Source: Companilactobacillus farciminis KCTC 3681 = DSM 20184
Lineage (GTDB): Bacteria; Bacillota; Bacilli; Lactobacillales; Lactobacillaceae
Direction of reading: 5' to 3'
DNA: 64,000 nt
Assembly (NCBI RefSeq): GCF_002706745.1
Contig: NZ_CP017702.1
Coordinates: 1,984,001 to 2,048,000 of the forward strand
Made by a program: the position numbers and the translations under genes. Below, one piece after another: positions 16,685 to 28,061 of the stretch; the first letter of the stretch is position 1, and the number at the start of each line of letters is the position of its first letter. A model generated the notes under the pieces. It had not been told where the DNA came from. It did not search any database and was given only the letters and a program-made list of their open reading frames with translations.

Positions 16685-18083
16685 TAATATGCCACCGTGT
16701 TCCTTGAGGGGTATCTTCTAAGATTACGCCCATATCTTTTAGTTGGTCACGTAATTTATCACTCGTTGCGAAATCTTTGTCAGCACGAGCTTGATCACGT
16801 TGGTCGACCATTTGTTGAATTTCTTCAGAAAGGTCTTGTTGACTATCCAAGTTGATTCCTAGAATGCTTGTCAAATCAGCCATAGCTTTTAGGATAACAT
16901 TTACAGCATTTTTAGCAACCGTATCTCTTGATGAGTAGTTGTTAGCCAAACTGACCAAATTAAAGATTTCTGTCAAACCATTTTGCACGTTAAAGTCATC
17001 ATTCATAGCGTTCTTGAAGTCTTCGATAATACTTTGTGTTTGAGAAACAATTTCTTCATCATCAGTGTCTTTGGCATCATCTAATCTGAATTTCAAATTG
17101 TTGTAAGCTGTCTTGATTTTATCCAAGTTGTCAGCGGCTTTTTGCAAGTTAGCTTCTGAATATTCGAGCGGACGACGATAATGAGTTGATGAAAGGAAGA
17201 AACGCAAAACTTGTGGATTAGTCTTCTTGACTAAATCATGAACTGTGACAAAGTTACCAAGTGACTTACTCATCTTCTCGTTATTTTCGACAGTTACAAA
17301 ACCGTTGTGCATCCAATAATTGACAAACTTCTTGCCAGTCTTAGCTTCACTTTGGGCAATTTCATTTTCATGGTGTGGGAACTCTAAGTCTTGACCACCA
17401 CCATGAATATCAAAGGTTTCACCTAAGTACTTAGTTGACATAACTGAACATTCGATGTGCCAACCTGGACGACCCTCACCCCAAGGAGAATCCCATTTGA
17501 TCTCACCTGGCTTAGCTTTTTTCCAGAGCACGAAGTCGATTGGATCTTGTTTCTTGTCAAATTCAGCTTCACCGATGTGTTCACTGGCACCTTCGACTAA
17601 TTGGTCGATATTTTGATCAGAGAGCTCACCGTAATGCTTGAATTTTCTAGCTCGATAGAAGACATCCCCACCAGATTCGTAAGCGTAGCCTTTATCAATC
17701 AAAACTTTGACGAAGTCGATAATATCTTGAATGTTATCGGTAGCTCTAGGGTTGATGGTAGCTTTTTGGACATTGATAGCTGCAATATCTTCATAGAAGG
17801 CTTTGATAAATCGATCAGCAACCTCGGGAACAGTGATGCCTTCACGGTTAGCCTCTTTAATCATCTTGTCATCGACATCAGTGAAGTTAGATACGAATTT
17901 TACTTTGTAGCCTAAGAATTCCAAATAACGACGGACAGTGTCAAACGCCACGATTGAACGAGCGTTACCAATATGAATGTAGTTATACACCGTAGGTCCA
18001 CAGACATACATGTTAACTTGATTAGGTGTTATTGGTTTAAATTCTTCTTTTTCACGGGTCAATGTATTGAAAATTTTCAACAT
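16677..18083 (-). CDS. cysS: Cysteinyl-tRNA synthetase
   Basis: Charges tRNA-Cys. The preferred start is the ATG at 18083 ([20 protein letters not shown] 6 bases upstream), giving 468 residues. Signature HIGN is in [17 protein letters not shown], the zinc-binding cysteines include CGPT and [13 protein letters not shown] follows, and KMSKS appears as EKMSKSLGN. The anticodon-binding region completes the C-terminus. It is expressed with mrnC and rlmB. A hairpin-T tract lies in the gltX-cysS spacer; no T-box leader was found. Confidence 0.97.
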   Translation of the reverse strand: MLKIFNTLTREKEEFKPITPNQVNMYVCGPTVYNYIHIGNARSIVAFDTVRRYLEFLGYKVKFVSNFTDVDDKMIKEANREGITVPEVADRFIKAFYEDIAAINVQKATINPRATDNIQDIIDFVKVLIDKGYAYESGGDVFYRARKFKHYGELSDQNIDQLVEGASEHIGEAEFDKKQDPIDFVLWKKAKPGEIKWDSPWGEGRPGWHIECSVMSTKYLGETFDIHGGGQDLEFPHHENEIAQSEAKTGKKFVNYWMHNGFVTVENNEKMSKSLGNFVTVHDLVKKTNPQVLRFFLSSTHYRRPLEYSEANLQKAADNLDKIKTAYNNLKFRLDDAKDTDDEEIVSQTQSIIEDFKNAMNDDFNVQNGLTEIFNLVSLANNYSSRDTVAKNAVNVILKAMADLTSILGINLDSQQDLSEEIQQMVDQRDQARADKDFATSDKLRDQLKDMGVILEDTPQGTRWHIND

Positions 18084-18097
18084 AATCTTCACCTATA

Positions 18098-18147
18098 TAA
18101 AAAAGAGCTTGGAGGCAAACTAAGTTTTCCTTCAACCTCTTTTTCTT
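18098..18147 (-). terminator. Probable intrinsic terminator between gltX and cysS
   Basis: On the minus strand AAAGAGGTTG pairs imperfectly with CAAGCTCTTT and is followed by T6. The loop is large, so strength is uncertain; it could be a partial attenuator before cysS. Confidence 0.6.
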
Positions 18148-18168
18148 TTCTTTTAGTTTTTATACACT

Positions 18169-19665
18169 CTAGTTCATTTCTGACAAAGTCTTGTCGATAT
18201 TTGCAAGAGCTTGTTCTTTACCAAACAATTCGATAGTTTCAGCAATTGCTGGACCATGCATTGTTCTAGTAGCAGCGATTCTAGCTGGCATGTAAAGTTT
18301 TCTACCCTTAACACCAGTATCAGCACGAACTGATTGAATAGCTGCCATGATTTGAGTAGCTGTGAAGCGTGGCAATTTTTCTAACTTGCCTTTCAAGTCT
18401 TCAATAGCAGTCTTAGCATCATCGTCAGCTAATTCTTTTTGTTCGTCATCTGTTAAGTGTTCTGGTTGGTTAAAGAAAACATCAGCCAAGTCAACGATCT
18501 GTTGAGTGTATGACATTTGTGGCATGTAAAGTTCTGTCAAATGTCTTACCCATTGAATTTCATCAGTGCTTGGGTTTTCTTGGACACGTTTTGCTTCAAT
18601 CAAGTTAGCAAGTACTAAGTCAGTGATTTCACTAACATCAGCGTGTTTAACATATTGGTTGTTGACCCATTCTAGTTTCTTTTGGTCAAACTTGGCAGGT
18701 GATTTACTCAAACGGTGTTCGTCAAAGATCTTGATGAATTGCTTGCGAGTGAATAATTCGTCTTCACCAACTGGTGACCAACCTAGAAGTGTAATGAAGT
18801 TGAACATAGCTTCTGGTAGGTAACCTAATTCACGATATTGTTCGATAAATTGTAGGATTGATTCGTCACGTTTACTTAACTTCTTACCAGTTTCAGTATT
18901 AATGATCAATGTCATGTGACCGAATTTTGGAGCTTCCCAGCCTAAGGCATCGTAAATCATCAATTGTTTTGGTGTGTTAGCAACGTGGTCATCACCACGA
19001 AGAACATGACTGATTTCCATCAAATGGTCATCAATAACAACCGCAAAGTTGTAAGTTGGCATACCATCACGCTTTTGGATAACCCAATCGCCACCGATAG
19101 TATCTGAACCGATTGAAACTTGACCCTTTACGATATCGTCCCATTCGTAGTTCTTACCAACTGGTACGTGGAATCTAACAACTGGTTGAACACCAGCATC
19201 TTCTGCTTCTTTGATCTTTGCAGCCTTTTCTTCGTCAGACATACCTTCGAATTCGTATTCGTAGTGAGGCATTTGTCCGTGAGCTTCTTGATCTTCACGC
19301 ATTGCTTGTAGTTGTTCTTCAGTCAGATATGATTTGTAAGCCAAGCCTTTTTCTAGTAATTCATCAATGTATTTTTGATAAATTTCTTTTCTTTCTGATT
19401 GACGATATGGACCATAGTCACCACCGACATCTGGACCTTCATCCCAATCAACGCCAAGCCATTTTAGGTTTTCTAGTTGACTCTTTGTTCCACCTTTAAC
19501 GTTTCTCTTTGTATCAGTATCTTCAATACGGATAACGAAAGTTCCCTTGTGACTACGTGCGAACAAGTAGTTAAAGATAGCTGTTCTAGCATTCCCAATG
19601 TGCAAGTGACCTGTTGGACTTGGTGCATATCTTACACGAATTTTATTATCTGACTTTTTTGCCAT
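18169..19665 (-). CDS. gltX: Glutamyl-tRNA synthetase
   Basis: Charges tRNA-Glu (and likely tRNA-Gln in this lineage, followed by amidotransfer). Start chosen at the ATG at 19665 ([19 protein letters not shown]), with GGGGAG 9 bases upstream, giving 498 residues. Upstream in-frame sequence belongs to the overlapping end of the PIN/TRAM gene. The class I motif HIGN is in [15 protein letters not shown] and the KMSKS-like motif is [10 protein letters not shown]. The 3' end of the PIN/TRAM gene overlaps this start by 20 bases. Confidence 0.97.
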   Translation of the reverse strand: MAKKSDNKIRVRYAPSPTGHLHIGNARTAIFNYLFARSHKGTFVIRIEDTDTKRNVKGGTKSQLENLKWLGVDWDEGPDVGGDYGPYRQSERKEIYQKYIDELLEKGLAYKSYLTEEQLQAMREDQEAHGQMPHYEYEFEGMSDEEKAAKIKEAEDAGVQPVVRFHVPVGKNYEWDDIVKGQVSIGSDTIGGDWVIQKRDGMPTYNFAVVIDDHLMEISHVLRGDDHVANTPKQLMIYDALGWEAPKFGHMTLIINTETGKKLSKRDESILQFIEQYRELGYLPEAMFNFITLLGWSPVGEDELFTRKQFIKIFDEHRLSKSPAKFDQKKLEWVNNQYVKHADVSEITDLVLANLIEAKRVQENPSTDEIQWVRHLTELYMPQMSYTQQIVDLADVFFNQPEHLTDDEQKELADDDAKTAIEDLKGKLEKLPRFTATQIMAAIQSVRADTGVKGRKLYMPARIAATRTMHGPAIAETIELFGKEQALANIDKTLSEMN

Positions 19666-20944
19666 TTCTGTGTTCTCCCCTTTTATTTCTCGAGTTGTTT
19701 TTAGTTGAATTCCGGTTGCCATTGTTACGGTTGCGATTTCCATTGTTGTGATTGCCACTATTATGGTTATTGTTGCCGTTGTGGTTGTTTGAATTCTCCT
19801 TGGCACTACTCTTTTCCTGGATACCATGTATTGAATGTTTAGGTTTTGCAAATATCATTTTACCAGCATCAGTTTGCAATGCACTAGTTACGATGACTTC
19901 GACGTCTTTATTAATGAAGTATTTACCTTCTTCAACAACGACCATCGTACCATCTTCTAGGTATGCGACACCTTGCTCTCTTTCAGTACCCTCTTTTATA
20001 ACTTTAACAGTCATTGCCTCTCCTGGCAAAATCATTGGTTTCAAGACTTTGGCTAGTTCGTTAATGTTAAGTACTTGAACATTTTGAAATTCACTTACCT
20101 TACTTAAATTATAATCATTTGTCATGACGGCACCACCAATTTCTTTGGCTAATTTAAGTAATTTCATGTCAACTTCTGGTATATTATCATAATCTCGCGT
20201 CGTTGTTTCATAATTGATAGTTTGATCCATCTTCATTTCGTTTAAAATGTCCAAACCACGACGTCCACGTTCACGCTTTTGACTATCGCTGGAATCGGAG
20301 ATCAGTTGCAATTCATGAACAACAAAGTCCGGAATCATCAACTTCCCTTCCAAAAATCCTGTTTCAGCTAATTGATGAATTCGACCATCAATGATTACTG
20401 AAGTATCCAAAATCTTATATGGATAAAATTCTTTTTTGGCTGAACGACGAGTTACTTCACCTTCAGCAGCAATCTGGTCGTTTTTATCATTACTTGTCTT
20501 ATTATTGTTGTTTCGCTTCGTGATGGAAAAATTAGTCCAGTCATTTCGACGACTAGTTCCCATTCGAAAACCAATCCAGCCAAAGACAATCATCAAGATT
20601 ACCGGAATCACATTAGAAAACATATTGTGCATCATGTAAAACGGAATCGAAATGATGTTAGCCAAAACTAGACCTACGATTAGAAATGTTGAACCATAAA
20701 TGATCCAACCGGGAGATCTAGAATTTAGATATTTTTCAATCCTTTGGTTCAAATCCATAATTGGTTTAACAAACAAGAACGACAAGAAATAAAATATAAT
20801 ACATCCAATAAGTCCGTCAAAATAGCCGTTGTTGATAAAAGCAATTCCTGCTAAACCGAAAACTTCCCACAAGCTAGGTAAAACCGTGATACCAACTGCG
20901 ATACCTAGCAAAGCAAAAATTATATTTATTACAATCTTTCGCAT
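19646..20944 (-). CDS. PIN/TRAM domain membrane protein (YacL family)
   Basis: Integral-membrane PIN-domain ATPase/nuclease-like protein found beside radA and gltX in Firmicutes; function uncharacterised. The 432 residues have four N-terminal transmembrane segments (about 1-125), then a PIN domain ([15 protein letters not shown], with acidic residues at [11 protein letters not shown] and [11 protein letters not shown]), and a TRAM domain near 280-345 ([25 protein letters not shown]). An unusual low-complexity tail of about 50 residues rich in Asn, His, Gly and Arg ends in basic residues ([13 protein letters not shown]). The tail overlaps gltX. Confidence 0.88.
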   Translation of the reverse strand: MRKIVINIIFALLGIAVGITVLPSLWEVFGLAGIAFINNGYFDGLIGCIIFYFLSFLFVKPIMDLNQRIEKYLNSRSPGWIIYGSTFLIVGLVLANIISIPFYMMHNMFSNVIPVILMIVFGWIGFRMGTSRRNDWTNFSITKRNNNNKTSNDKNDQIAAEGEVTRRSAKKEFYPYKILDTSVIIDGRIHQLAETGFLEGKLMIPDFVVHELQLISDSSDSQKRERGRRGLDILNEMKMDQTINYETTTRDYDNIPEVDMKLLKLAKEIGGAVMTNDYNLSKVSEFQNVQVLNINELAKVLKPMILPGEAMTVKVIKEGTEREQGVAYLEDGTMVVVEEGKYFINKDVEVIVTSALQTDAGKMIFAKPKHSIHGIQEKSSAKENSNNHNGNNNHNSGNHNNGNRNRNNGNRNSTKNNSRNKRGEHRNGKKVR

Positions 20945-20961
20945 AAAAACCTCCTTAATTT

Positions 20962-22332
20962 TTAGAATATTTTGTTCATAGCGTCTGACACGGTACTGAC
21001 ACCGATGATTTGAATCTTATTATTTTTGGACCAGTCGCCAAGATTGTTCTTAGGAATAAAGATTCGCTTGAAACCTAATTTCTCAGCTTCATTGACTCGT
21101 TGATCGATTCGATTGACTCGTCTTACTTCACCAGTCAAACCAACTTCACCAACGAAACAGTCAGTTCCAGGGATACCCATATTCTTATAGCTAGAAGCAA
21201 TTGACATCGCCAAAGCTAAATCGATTGCCGGCTCATCTAATTTTACGCCACCAGTAGATTTCAAATAAGCATCCTGATTTTGGAGCATCAAATTACCACG
21301 TTTTTCTAGTACCGCCATGATAACGGAAACTCGATTATGATCTAATCCGGTTGCTGTTCTCTTGGCGTTCCCAAAAACAGTTGGTGTGATCAAGGATTGA
21401 ATTTCAACCAAAATTGGTCTCGTTCCTTCCATTGAAACTACCACTGCAGAACCATTGGCATTAGCTAAACGCTCTTCTAAAAAGATTTCTGAAGGATTAG
21501 CCACTTCAACTAGTCCTTTGGTCCGCATCTCAAAAATACCGATTTCGTTAGTCGAACCGAAACGGTTTTTGACTGAACGTAAAATTCGATAACTGTGATG
21601 AGTGTCACCTTCAAAATACAAAACCGTGTCCACCATGTGTTCCAAAATCTTTGGTCCTGCGATAGCGCCACCTTTAGTCACATGCCCAACGACAAAGACG
21701 GTAATATTTTGCTGTTTAGCGATGTTCATCAATTCAGCCGTTACTTCACGAATCTGCGAAATACTACCGACCGCTGAAGAAATCTCTGGCTCATCCATCG
21801 TCTGCACAGAATCGATAATCAAAAAGTCTGGTTTCATATCATCGATTGTTTGACGAATATAACTCATATCCGTTTGTGGATAAATGTATAAGTTGTCGCC
21901 TTTGATACCTAAACGGTCAGCACGCATCTTAATTTGAGAAGCACTCTCTTCGCCAGAAACGTACAAAACTTTGCCACCGGTCTTTTGAAGTTGTCCCGAA
22001 ACTTGGGTCAAAAGCGTTGACTTACCAATTCCTGGATCTCCACCAATTAAAATCAAAGACCCTGGCACGATTCCGCCACCGAGTACTCGATTTAGTTCGT
22101 CCATATCAGTCTTGATACGAGGTTCTCTTTCAAATGAGACATCCCCAATCTTAACTGGTTTAGATTCCAAATCACTCACGCGACGACTAGGTGTAGCACT
22201 AGCTTTGACAGTTGCTTGATCGACTTCTTCGACCATTTGATTCCAAACGCCACAGTTAGGACAACGCCCTAAATATTTTGGTGAGACGTAACCACAGTTT
22301 TGACATACGAATTTTGTTTTAGCTTTAGCCAA
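20962..22332 (-). CDS. radA: DNA repair protein RadA
   Basis: RecA-like branch-migration ATPase. A TTG at 22332 preceded by AAAGGA is the likeliest start ([14 protein letters not shown]), giving 456 residues, the family's usual size. An upstream reading to 22380 would overlap dut. Features in order are zinc finger [18 protein letters not shown], Walker [25 protein letters not shown] (the KNRFG motif), and a C-terminal Lon-like domain ([16 protein letters not shown]). Confidence 0.95.
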   Translation of the reverse strand: MAKAKTKFVCQNCGYVSPKYLGRCPNCGVWNQMVEEVDQATVKASATPSRRVSDLESKPVKIGDVSFEREPRIKTDMDELNRVLGGGIVPGSLILIGGDPGIGKSTLLTQVSGQLQKTGGKVLYVSGEESASQIKMRADRLGIKGDNLYIYPQTDMSYIRQTIDDMKPDFLIIDSVQTMDEPEISSAVGSISQIREVTAELMNIAKQQNITVFVVGHVTKGGAIAGPKILEHMVDTVLYFEGDTHHSYRILRSVKNRFGSTNEIGIFEMRTKGLVEVANPSEIFLEERLANANGSAVVVSMEGTRPILVEIQSLITPTVFGNAKRTATGLDHNRVSVIMAVLEKRGNLMLQNQDAYLKSTGGVKLDEPAIDLALAMSIASSYKNMGIPGTDCFVGEVGLTGEVRRVNRIDQRVNEAEKLGFKRIFIPKNNLGDWSKNNKIQIIGVSTVSDAMNKIF

Positions 22333-22351
22333 TAAAATAGTTCCTTTCTTA

Positions 22352-22894
22352 TTATATTCCTGAAGAACCAAATCCACCAAGGCGTTTCTTCAATCCACCC
22401 TCATCATCATCGGTTGTAAGATATTTAATGAAAATTCCTTGCGCTAATCTTTCACCTTTTTTGACCTTATAGTCCATTGGGAAAAAGTTGATCAATTGAA
22501 CGAACAATTCACCTTCATTACTATCATTATTATAGTAGTCTGCGTCAACTACACCAATACCATTAGGAATCGAAAGTCCACGTTTCAAAGGATTGCTCGA
22601 ACGACTGGCAATGATCAAGACTTCATCATCTTGCATGTAAGCTTTGATACCAGTTGGAACTAAAACCGGCTTGATTGATTTTTGAATTTCAGCAAGTTTT
22701 GAGTCGTCCATCTTACCTTTATTCAAAATAAATTTCAAAACATTTAAAACTCCAAATTTCCAGATAGAAGGTACCACGAAATCCTGTGCACTTTCTATAT
22801 CATAACCAGCAGCGTTTTTAGTCTGACGAACTGGCAAATTAATACCTTGTCCCTCGTATTTTTTCACAATTTCAAATCCACGTTTTTTTGTCAA
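22352..22894 (-). CDS. dut: dUTP diphosphatase
   Basis: Hydrolyses dUTP to dUMP, keeping uracil out of DNA. The 180 residues contain trimeric dUTPase motifs: [10 protein letters not shown] (motif 1), [31 protein letters not shown] (motifs 2-3), [12 protein letters not shown] (motif 4) and the C-terminal GGFGSSG (motif 5). A central insert (residues about 55-75) is longer than in E. coli, as is usual in lactobacilli. The start is TTG at 22894, with AAGGAG 9 bases upstream. It is the first gene of the minus-strand unit leading to radA. Confidence 0.93.
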   Translation of the reverse strand: MTKKRGFEIVKKYEGQGINLPVRQTKNAAGYDIESAQDFVVPSIWKFGVLNVLKFILNKGKMDDSKLAEIQKSIKPVLVPTGIKAYMQDDEVLIIASRSSNPLKRGLSIPNGIGVVDADYYNNDSNEGELFVQLINFFPMDYKVKKGERLAQGIFIKYLTTDDDEGGLKKRLGGFGSSGI

Positions 22895-22977
22895 ATCGAA
22901 AACTCCTTCAGCATTAGATAACTAAAATAATAGCATTTTAAGCGCTATAAAACTATTCATTACACTGACTTTCTACT

Positions 22978-22983
22978 TATAAT
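22978..22983 (+). promoter_or_regulatory. Probable -10 box for the GNAT-rpiA unit
   Basis: TATAAT at 22978-22983 lies 43 bases before the ATG at 23026. A weak TTCATT at 22956-22961 gives a 16-base spacer to the -10. Confidence 0.45.
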
Positions 22984-23025
22984 AGAGTAATATAAAATTA
23001 AATTAATCTAGCAGGAGGTAATTAT

Positions 23026-23328
23026 ATGGAAATGAAACATGAGGACGGTCGTTTCTATTTTGAAGACAACGACAAAATGATTGGTGAAATCACTTATTCA
23101 ACCGTTAAAGATGGTGTCGTTTCAATCGATCACACTTACGTTGACGACAATTATCGAGGTCAAGGTCTAGCTGGCAAACTTCTAAACGCTATGTTGGATT
23201 TTTCTGACTTAAAGGGTCTCAAAGTAGTGCCAGTTTGTGAATATGCCAAAGCTGCTTTTGAAAAGAAGCCAGAAATCAGATTTCTTTTAGCAGACAATTA
23301 CCAAGAGCTATTGAAGGGGGAAAATTAG
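23026..23328 (+). CDS. GNAT-like N-acetyltransferase (YjdJ type)
   Basis: Small protein of the GCN5-related 'NATD1/YjdJ' type, likely binding acetyl- or acyl-CoA; substrate unknown. The 100 residues include VSIDHTYVDDNYRGQGLAGKLLNAML, where the RGQG/A loop binds the CoA pyrophosphate, and VPVCEYAKAAFEKKPE. GCAGGAGG precedes the ATG. The next gene, rpiA, begins immediately after the TAG stop, so they are co-transcribed. Confidence 0.85.
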   Translation: MEMKHEDGRFYFEDNDKMIGEITYSTVKDGVVSIDHTYVDDNYRGQGLAGKLLNAMLDFSDLKGLKVVPVCEYAKAAFEKKPEIRFLLADNYQELLKGEN

Positions 23329-24018
23329 TTGAATCAAGATGAATTAAAAAAAGCCGTTGGTGTTAAATCAGTCGACTATATCAAGAGTGATACCGTAGTT
23401 GGTCTAGGTACAGGTTCCACCGTTTACTACATGATCGAAGAATTGGGCAAGAGATATCAAAGTGGCGAGATCAAAAATATCGTTGCCGTAACCACTTCAT
23501 CTCGTTCTGAGAAACAAGCTCAATCTCTTGGCATTCCAACTAAAGATTTGAACGACGTTGACCACATCGACTTAACAATTGATGGTGCTGACCAAATCGA
23601 CAAAAACTATCAAGGAATCAAAGGTGGCGGTGCTGCCCACTTGTTAGAAAAGATGGTTGCTACTAACTCAACTAAAAATATTTGGATCGTTGACCAATCA
23701 AAAATGGCCGACACATTAGGCAGTTTCCCACTACCTTTGGAAGTAATTCCATTCGGTTGCGAGAAGACTTTTGAAGACTTGCAAAAGGAAGACTTAAAGC
23801 CAGAATTTCGTCTCGATGAAAATGGCAAACGTGTCCTAACTCACAACAAAAATTACGTCATCGACTTAAAAGTTGGTACGATCAATCACCCTCATCTTCT
23901 AGCCGATTGGTTAGATCATCAAGTTGGAATAGTTGCACATGGTCTATTTCTTGATATAGTTAATACTATTATCGTCGGTTACGAGGATGGTCCAAAAGTA
24001 ATCGATAATATCAGATAA
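23329..24018 (+). CDS. rpiA: Ribose-5-phosphate isomerase A
   Basis: Interconverts ribose-5-phosphate and ribulose-5-phosphate. The start is TTG directly after the previous stop, with AAGGGGGAAA upstream. The 229 residues contain [60 protein letters not shown] and [12 protein letters not shown], which hold the active-site Asp, Lys and Glu residues known for RpiA. A pepC gene follows 24 bases later. One of several pentose-phosphate steps typical of a heterofermentative lifestyle. Confidence 0.95.
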   Translation: MNQDELKKAVGVKSVDYIKSDTVVGLGTGSTVYYMIEELGKRYQSGEIKNIVAVTTSSRSEKQAQSLGIPTKDLNDVDHIDLTIDGADQIDKNYQGIKGGGAAHLLEKMVATNSTKNIWIVDQSKMADTLGSFPLPLEVIPFGCEKTFEDLQKEDLKPEFRLDENGKRVLTHNKNYVIDLKVGTINHPHLLADWLDHQVGIVAHGLFLDIVNTIIVGYEDGPKVIDNIR

Positions 24019-24042
24019 ATTTCAAACAGAGGAGAATATTGC

Positions 24043-25386
24043 ATGACTAAAGAAATTACATCATCAGATTTAACTAATTTTCAAACAGCATTTGAAAAGA
24101 CACCCGCTTCAGCAGCTATCAAAAACGCTGTAATCAACAACGGACTTTTCAAATCAAGTGAAACTATCGAATCTAAAATTGCTATGGATCCAACTTTCTC
24201 AGTTGAACTAGATACTGGTAAAGTTGCTGATCAAATGCGTTCTGGACTCTGCTGGGTCTTCGCTGCTTTGAATACTATGAGACACCCTGTCCAAAATGAA
24301 TTTAAGATCAAGGGCTTTGAATTATCACAAGGCTACATGCTTTTCTGGGATAAGCTAGAAAAATCTAACTACTTCTTCGAAAATGTCATCAACACTGCTG
24401 CGCTTCCAACAGGTGACCGTAAAGTTGACTTCTTAATGACAACACCTCAACAAGACGGTGGTCAATGGGATATGGTCATGGCACTTGTTCAAAAATATGG
24501 ACTAGTTCCTAAGAGCGTTATGCCAGATACTTTCAGTCGTAAGAACTCATCTGAACTAAATAACGTTCTTAACAAGAAATTACGTAAAGGTGCTATTATC
24601 CTACGTAACTTAGTTAACGACAACAAATCAGAAGAAGATATCGAACGTAAGAAGAACGAATTACTAAGCGAAATCTACAAGATTTTAGTTTACACAGTTG
24701 GTGTTCCTCCAACAAAATTCGACTGGGCTTACCGTGATGACGATAAGAATTATCACAAAGAAGTTGGCATTACACCTCAAGAATTCTTCAAGAAATACGT
24801 TGGTTGGGACTTAGACAGCTATATCTCAACTATCAACGCTCCAACAGCTGACAAGCCTTACAATCACGTTTATACCGTTGAAATGCTTGGCAATGTCGTT
24901 GGCGGTCGTCAAGTTCGTCACTTGAATCTTGAAATCAATGACTTCAAGAAACTTGCTATCAAACAACTTCAAGCCGGTGAAACAGTTTGGTTCGGTAGTG
25001 ATGTTGGTCAAAGTTCTGATCGTAAGATCGGTATCATGGACACAAACATCTATGACCTTGAAGGCTTACTAAATACAGATTTGAAGATGACTAAGGCAGA
25101 ACGTCTTGACTACATCGAAAGTATGATGACTCACGCTATGGTTATCACTGGTGTTGACCTAGACGAAAACGGCAATCCATTGAAGTGGAAAGTCGAAAAC
25201 TCATGGGGCGAAAAAGTCGGAAACAAAGGTTACTTTGTCATGAGCGACTCATGGTTTGACGAATACGTTTATCAACTAGTTATCAACAAGAAGTACTTGC
25301 CAGAAGACCTAAAGGATACTTTTGAAAAGGAATCTAAAGAACCTAAAGTTCTTGCTCCTTGGGATCCAATGGGTGCTCTTGCCTAA
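24043..25386 (+). CDS. pepC: Aminopeptidase C (C1B bleomycin hydrolase family)
   Basis: Cytoplasmic cysteine peptidase of the peptide-utilisation system. The 447 residues carry the papain-like triad: Cys70 in DQMRSGLCWVFAALN, His364 in MMTHAMVITGV and Asn386 in VENSWGEKVGNKGY. The extreme C-terminus (APWDPMGALA) matches PepC, whose tail reaches into the active site. GGAG precedes the ATG. A strong terminator follows. The QxxxGxCW motif has Leu where many homologues have Arg before the Cys, so related endopeptidases PepE/PepG remain possible, but the tail favours PepC. Confidence 0.9.
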   Translation: MTKEITSSDLTNFQTAFEKTPASAAIKNAVINNGLFKSSETIESKIAMDPTFSVELDTGKVADQMRSGLCWVFAALNTMRHPVQNEFKIKGFELSQGYMLFWDKLEKSNYFFENVINTAALPTGDRKVDFLMTTPQQDGGQWDMVMALVQKYGLVPKSVMPDTFSRKNSSELNNVLNKKLRKGAIILRNLVNDNKSEEDIERKKNELLSEIYKILVYTVGVPPTKFDWAYRDDDKNYHKEVGITPQEFFKKYVGWDLDSYISTINAPTADKPYNHVYTVEMLGNVVGGRQVRHLNLEINDFKKLAIKQLQAGETVWFGSDVGQSSDRKIGIMDTNIYDLEGLLNTDLKMTKAERLDYIESMMTHAMVITGVDLDENGNPLKWKVENSWGEKVGNKGYFVMSDSWFDEYVYQLVINKKYLPEDLKDTFEKESKEPKVLAPWDPMGALA

Positions 25387-25400
25387 TTTTTAAGTAATTT

Positions 25401-25432
25401 AACCTCGTTAGAATATTCTAGCGGGGTTTTTG
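25401..25432 (+). terminator. Intrinsic terminator after pepC
   Basis: CCTCGTTAGAA, loop TA, TTCTAGCGGGG (with G-T pairs), then T5. Confidence 0.9.
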
Positions 25433-25516
25433 TGTACCTAAATTCTATCGTAATACCTATGTAAAACCCTTTCACTGTCTTATAATGAGATTAATATCGA
25501 AGAAGGAGTTGTCTGT

Positions 25517-27937
25517 ATGAAAAATAATCAATTTGCAATTCGTCCAACTGAATACAAAGATCAGCTGGTTGAACTTGAAACAATCGGTTTTCTGGATAAA
25601 GATAACGAATCAGAGACCGACCCTATCAAATTATGGAAAAGTTTCTTAAGTAAGAGTTTTTTAGAAGCCAAAACATCTTCAGCTTTTGAGGAAAAATTAA
25701 AAACCTATATGGCAACCGAATCTTTGAATCTGAATGAATACTTAGATTCCGCAACTAATGTTTCTGTCAGTGCTTTTTATAACGTCGCTTTACAATTATT
25801 AAAATTCAATCCAGACGTAGATTTCAATTTCAGCGATCCTTTGGGTGCAATGAAAAAAATCCAATTGATGATTGCTGATCACAACACCGACTTCTTTTCA
25901 GTCGATGAATTAAAATCCGCTTGGTATTGGCTATTAGCTACTCACAATAAAAATGGTCAAACTTTCATTGATTTTCTAGCTACCAAGGGCTTTTTCATAA
26001 GATTCTATGGCAAGGTCAACCACCCACTATTATTCAACGGCAAAACCCTACCTGTCTTTGATCCACATCAATTAATTCGTGAAGTTGTTTATGTAGAGTC
26101 TCCTCAAGACACCGATCATGATGGTAAAAGAGACCTACTAAAAGCCGAAATATTACGTCCCCAAGCCACTGAAAATGGTCTAAAAGTCCCAGTCCTTTAT
26201 ACCGCTAGTCCATACAATCAAGGAACTAACGACGAAACAGGCGAAAAGTTAACTCATAACGTCAACGTAACGCTTCAGCATAAAGAACCTAACAACTTAC
26301 AATACAACGATATCGAATACCACGCTCCTGAAACCAAGCTACCACATTCACGAGTAGTCAACGGTCAGACTAAACGTGCCGAAGAAGATTTCTCTCGTGA
26401 GAGTTCTTATACCATGAACGATTACTTCCTAGCTCGTGGTTTCGCGGTCGTTTACATGGCAGGTATTGGAACTAAAGATTCTGAAGGTTTAAGAACAACT
26501 GGTGACCCTGATGAAACTACTTCTACAATTTCTATCATCAAATGGCTAACCGGTGAACTACCTGCTTTCACTAATAGAATCGACAATATTGAAATCAAGG
26601 CTTGGTGGTCAAACAAACGTATCGCTATGACGGGTAGATCTTACTTAGGAACTCTAGCTACTGCCGCTGCTACAACTGGGGTTTACGGACTAAAGACAAT
26701 TATCAGTGAAGCTGCTATTTCTAGTTGGTACGACTATTATCGTGACGGTGGTCTCGTTATTGCTCCCGGTGGTTTTCCTGGTGAAGATGCCGACGTGTTA
26801 GCTGAAGAAACCTTCAGTCGTCGTCTTCAACCTGGTGACTTCCACAATGTTAAAGATACTTGGAATAAGCAAATTGAAAAAATCAATCAGGGACAAGACC
26901 GAACAACTGGTAATTACAACACCTTCTGGGACGCTAGAAATTATCATAAAGATTTCAAAAACATCACTGCTGATGTCTTCATGGTTCACGGTCTCAATGA
27001 CTGGAACGTTAAGCCAAGAAATGTCGAACGTCTGTGGAATGGCATCAAGCATAACGGCGTTACACAAAAACTGATTTTGCACCAAGGTCAACATATCTAC
27101 ATCAATGCTTTCAGATCTATCGACTATAACGATATTATCAACCTCTGGCTCACTCATGAATTACTTGGCGTGGACAATCAAGCTAAAGAAATTATCCCTA
27201 ATGTTATTATCCAAGACAACACCGAGACTGAAACTTGGAACGCTTATCAAGACTGGGCTAATAATGATAACGAACAAATCAAATACAGCTTATCAAGTGA
27301 TAAATTAAATACTGGACAACCTGTAAAGCAAGAATTATCTTTCAATGATCAATTAGACAAAAAGTCCTTTGATTTTTACGCTAAGCATAACGATACTTGG
27401 GAAAATGAACTATTATCTTCTAATGAGAAGTTGCTTAAGAATCGTTTGCTCTTTAAGAGCGCACCTTTAGATGACGATTTAACGATTGACGGTAAAACGT
27501 TAGTTAATTTAAAAGTTTCTTCTAGCCAAAATATTGGTCTTTTGAGTTTCCAACTAGTCGACTACGGATTAGCTAAACGACTAACAGTTTCACCTACGCT
27601 TCTTTCCAAAAATAGTTTGGCAGGAACGTTTGATTGGCGCGAAGATGATTTACGTGAATTTACTTATGGTAAAGAGACTCCTTTCAAGATGATTTCTAAA
27701 GGTCACCTCAATTTACAAAATCGAGAAAATAATTATAAAGTAGATGAACTAAAACCAGATGTTTTCTATAATGTGGGTGTTGAATTACAGCCAACATTCT
27801 ACAAGCTATTAAAGGGACATCAATTGGGATTGATCGTCTACGCTACTGATTTTGAAATGACGGTTCGTGGTAATCAAGATATTAAATACACAGTTCAAAC
27901 AGAAGATTCATCATTGATCGTTCCGATTCACAAATAG
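25517..27937 (+). CDS. pepX: Xaa-Pro dipeptidyl-peptidase PepX
   Basis: Cytoplasmic serine peptidase releasing X-Pro dipeptides, important for growth on casein or other proline-rich peptides. The 806 residues start with an N-terminal helical domain. The alpha/beta-hydrolase catalytic domain has Ser375 in GRSYLGT, Asp495 in GLNDWNV and His526 in HQGQHIY. A C-terminal beta-sandwich domain completes the protein. AGAAGGAG precedes the ATG. It is a separate unit from pepC. Confidence 0.96.
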   Translation: MKNNQFAIRPTEYKDQLVELETIGFLDKDNESETDPIKLWKSFLSKSFLEAKTSSAFEEKLKTYMATESLNLNEYLDSATNVSVSAFYNVALQLLKFNPDVDFNFSDPLGAMKKIQLMIADHNTDFFSVDELKSAWYWLLATHNKNGQTFIDFLATKGFFIRFYGKVNHPLLFNGKTLPVFDPHQLIREVVYVESPQDTDHDGKRDLLKAEILRPQATENGLKVPVLYTASPYNQGTNDETGEKLTHNVNVTLQHKEPNNLQYNDIEYHAPETKLPHSRVVNGQTKRAEEDFSRESSYTMNDYFLARGFAVVYMAGIGTKDSEGLRTTGDPDETTSTISIIKWLTGELPAFTNRIDNIEIKAWWSNKRIAMTGRSYLGTLATAAATTGVYGLKTIISEAAISSWYDYYRDGGLVIAPGGFPGEDADVLAEETFSRRLQPGDFHNVKDTWNKQIEKINQGQDRTTGNYNTFWDARNYHKDFKNITADVFMVHGLNDWNVKPRNVERLWNGIKHNGVTQKLILHQGQHIYINAFRSIDYNDIINLWLTHELLGVDNQAKEIIPNVIIQDNTETETWNAYQDWANNDNEQIKYSLSSDKLNTGQPVKQELSFNDQLDKKSFDFYAKHNDTWENELLSSNEKLLKNRLLFKSAPLDDDLTIDGKTLVNLKVSSSQNIGLLSFQLVDYGLAKRLTVSPTLLSKNSLAGTFDWREDDLREFTYGKETPFKMISKGHLNLQNRENNYKVDELKPDVFYNVGVELQPTFYKLLKGHQLGLIVYATDFEMTVRGNQDIKYTVQTEDSSLIVPIHK

Positions 27938-27996
27938 TACCAAAAGTTCATAAATGCCTTGATATATATGGAATCTCACTAGACCAAAATTATGTG

Positions 27997-28025
27997 GTTT
28001 CATACTATCAATTTCAATGTTATAA
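27997..28025 (+). promoter_or_regulatory. Promoter of kup
   Basis: TTTCAT at 27997-28002 and TATAAT at 28020-28025 with a 17-base spacer, 36 bases before the kup ATG at 28062. Confidence 0.55.
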
Positions 28026-28061
28026 TCGCGGTTGAACTGTTTAATTTTGGAGATTATTTAT

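Noticed and set aside
18093..18168. T-box leader for cysS
   Set aside because: Spacer too short, and no specifier loop or T-box sequence (TGGNACCGCG) was seen.
26798..27308. Frames inside pepX on both strands
   Set aside because: Covered by a family-conserved protein frame; no start signals.
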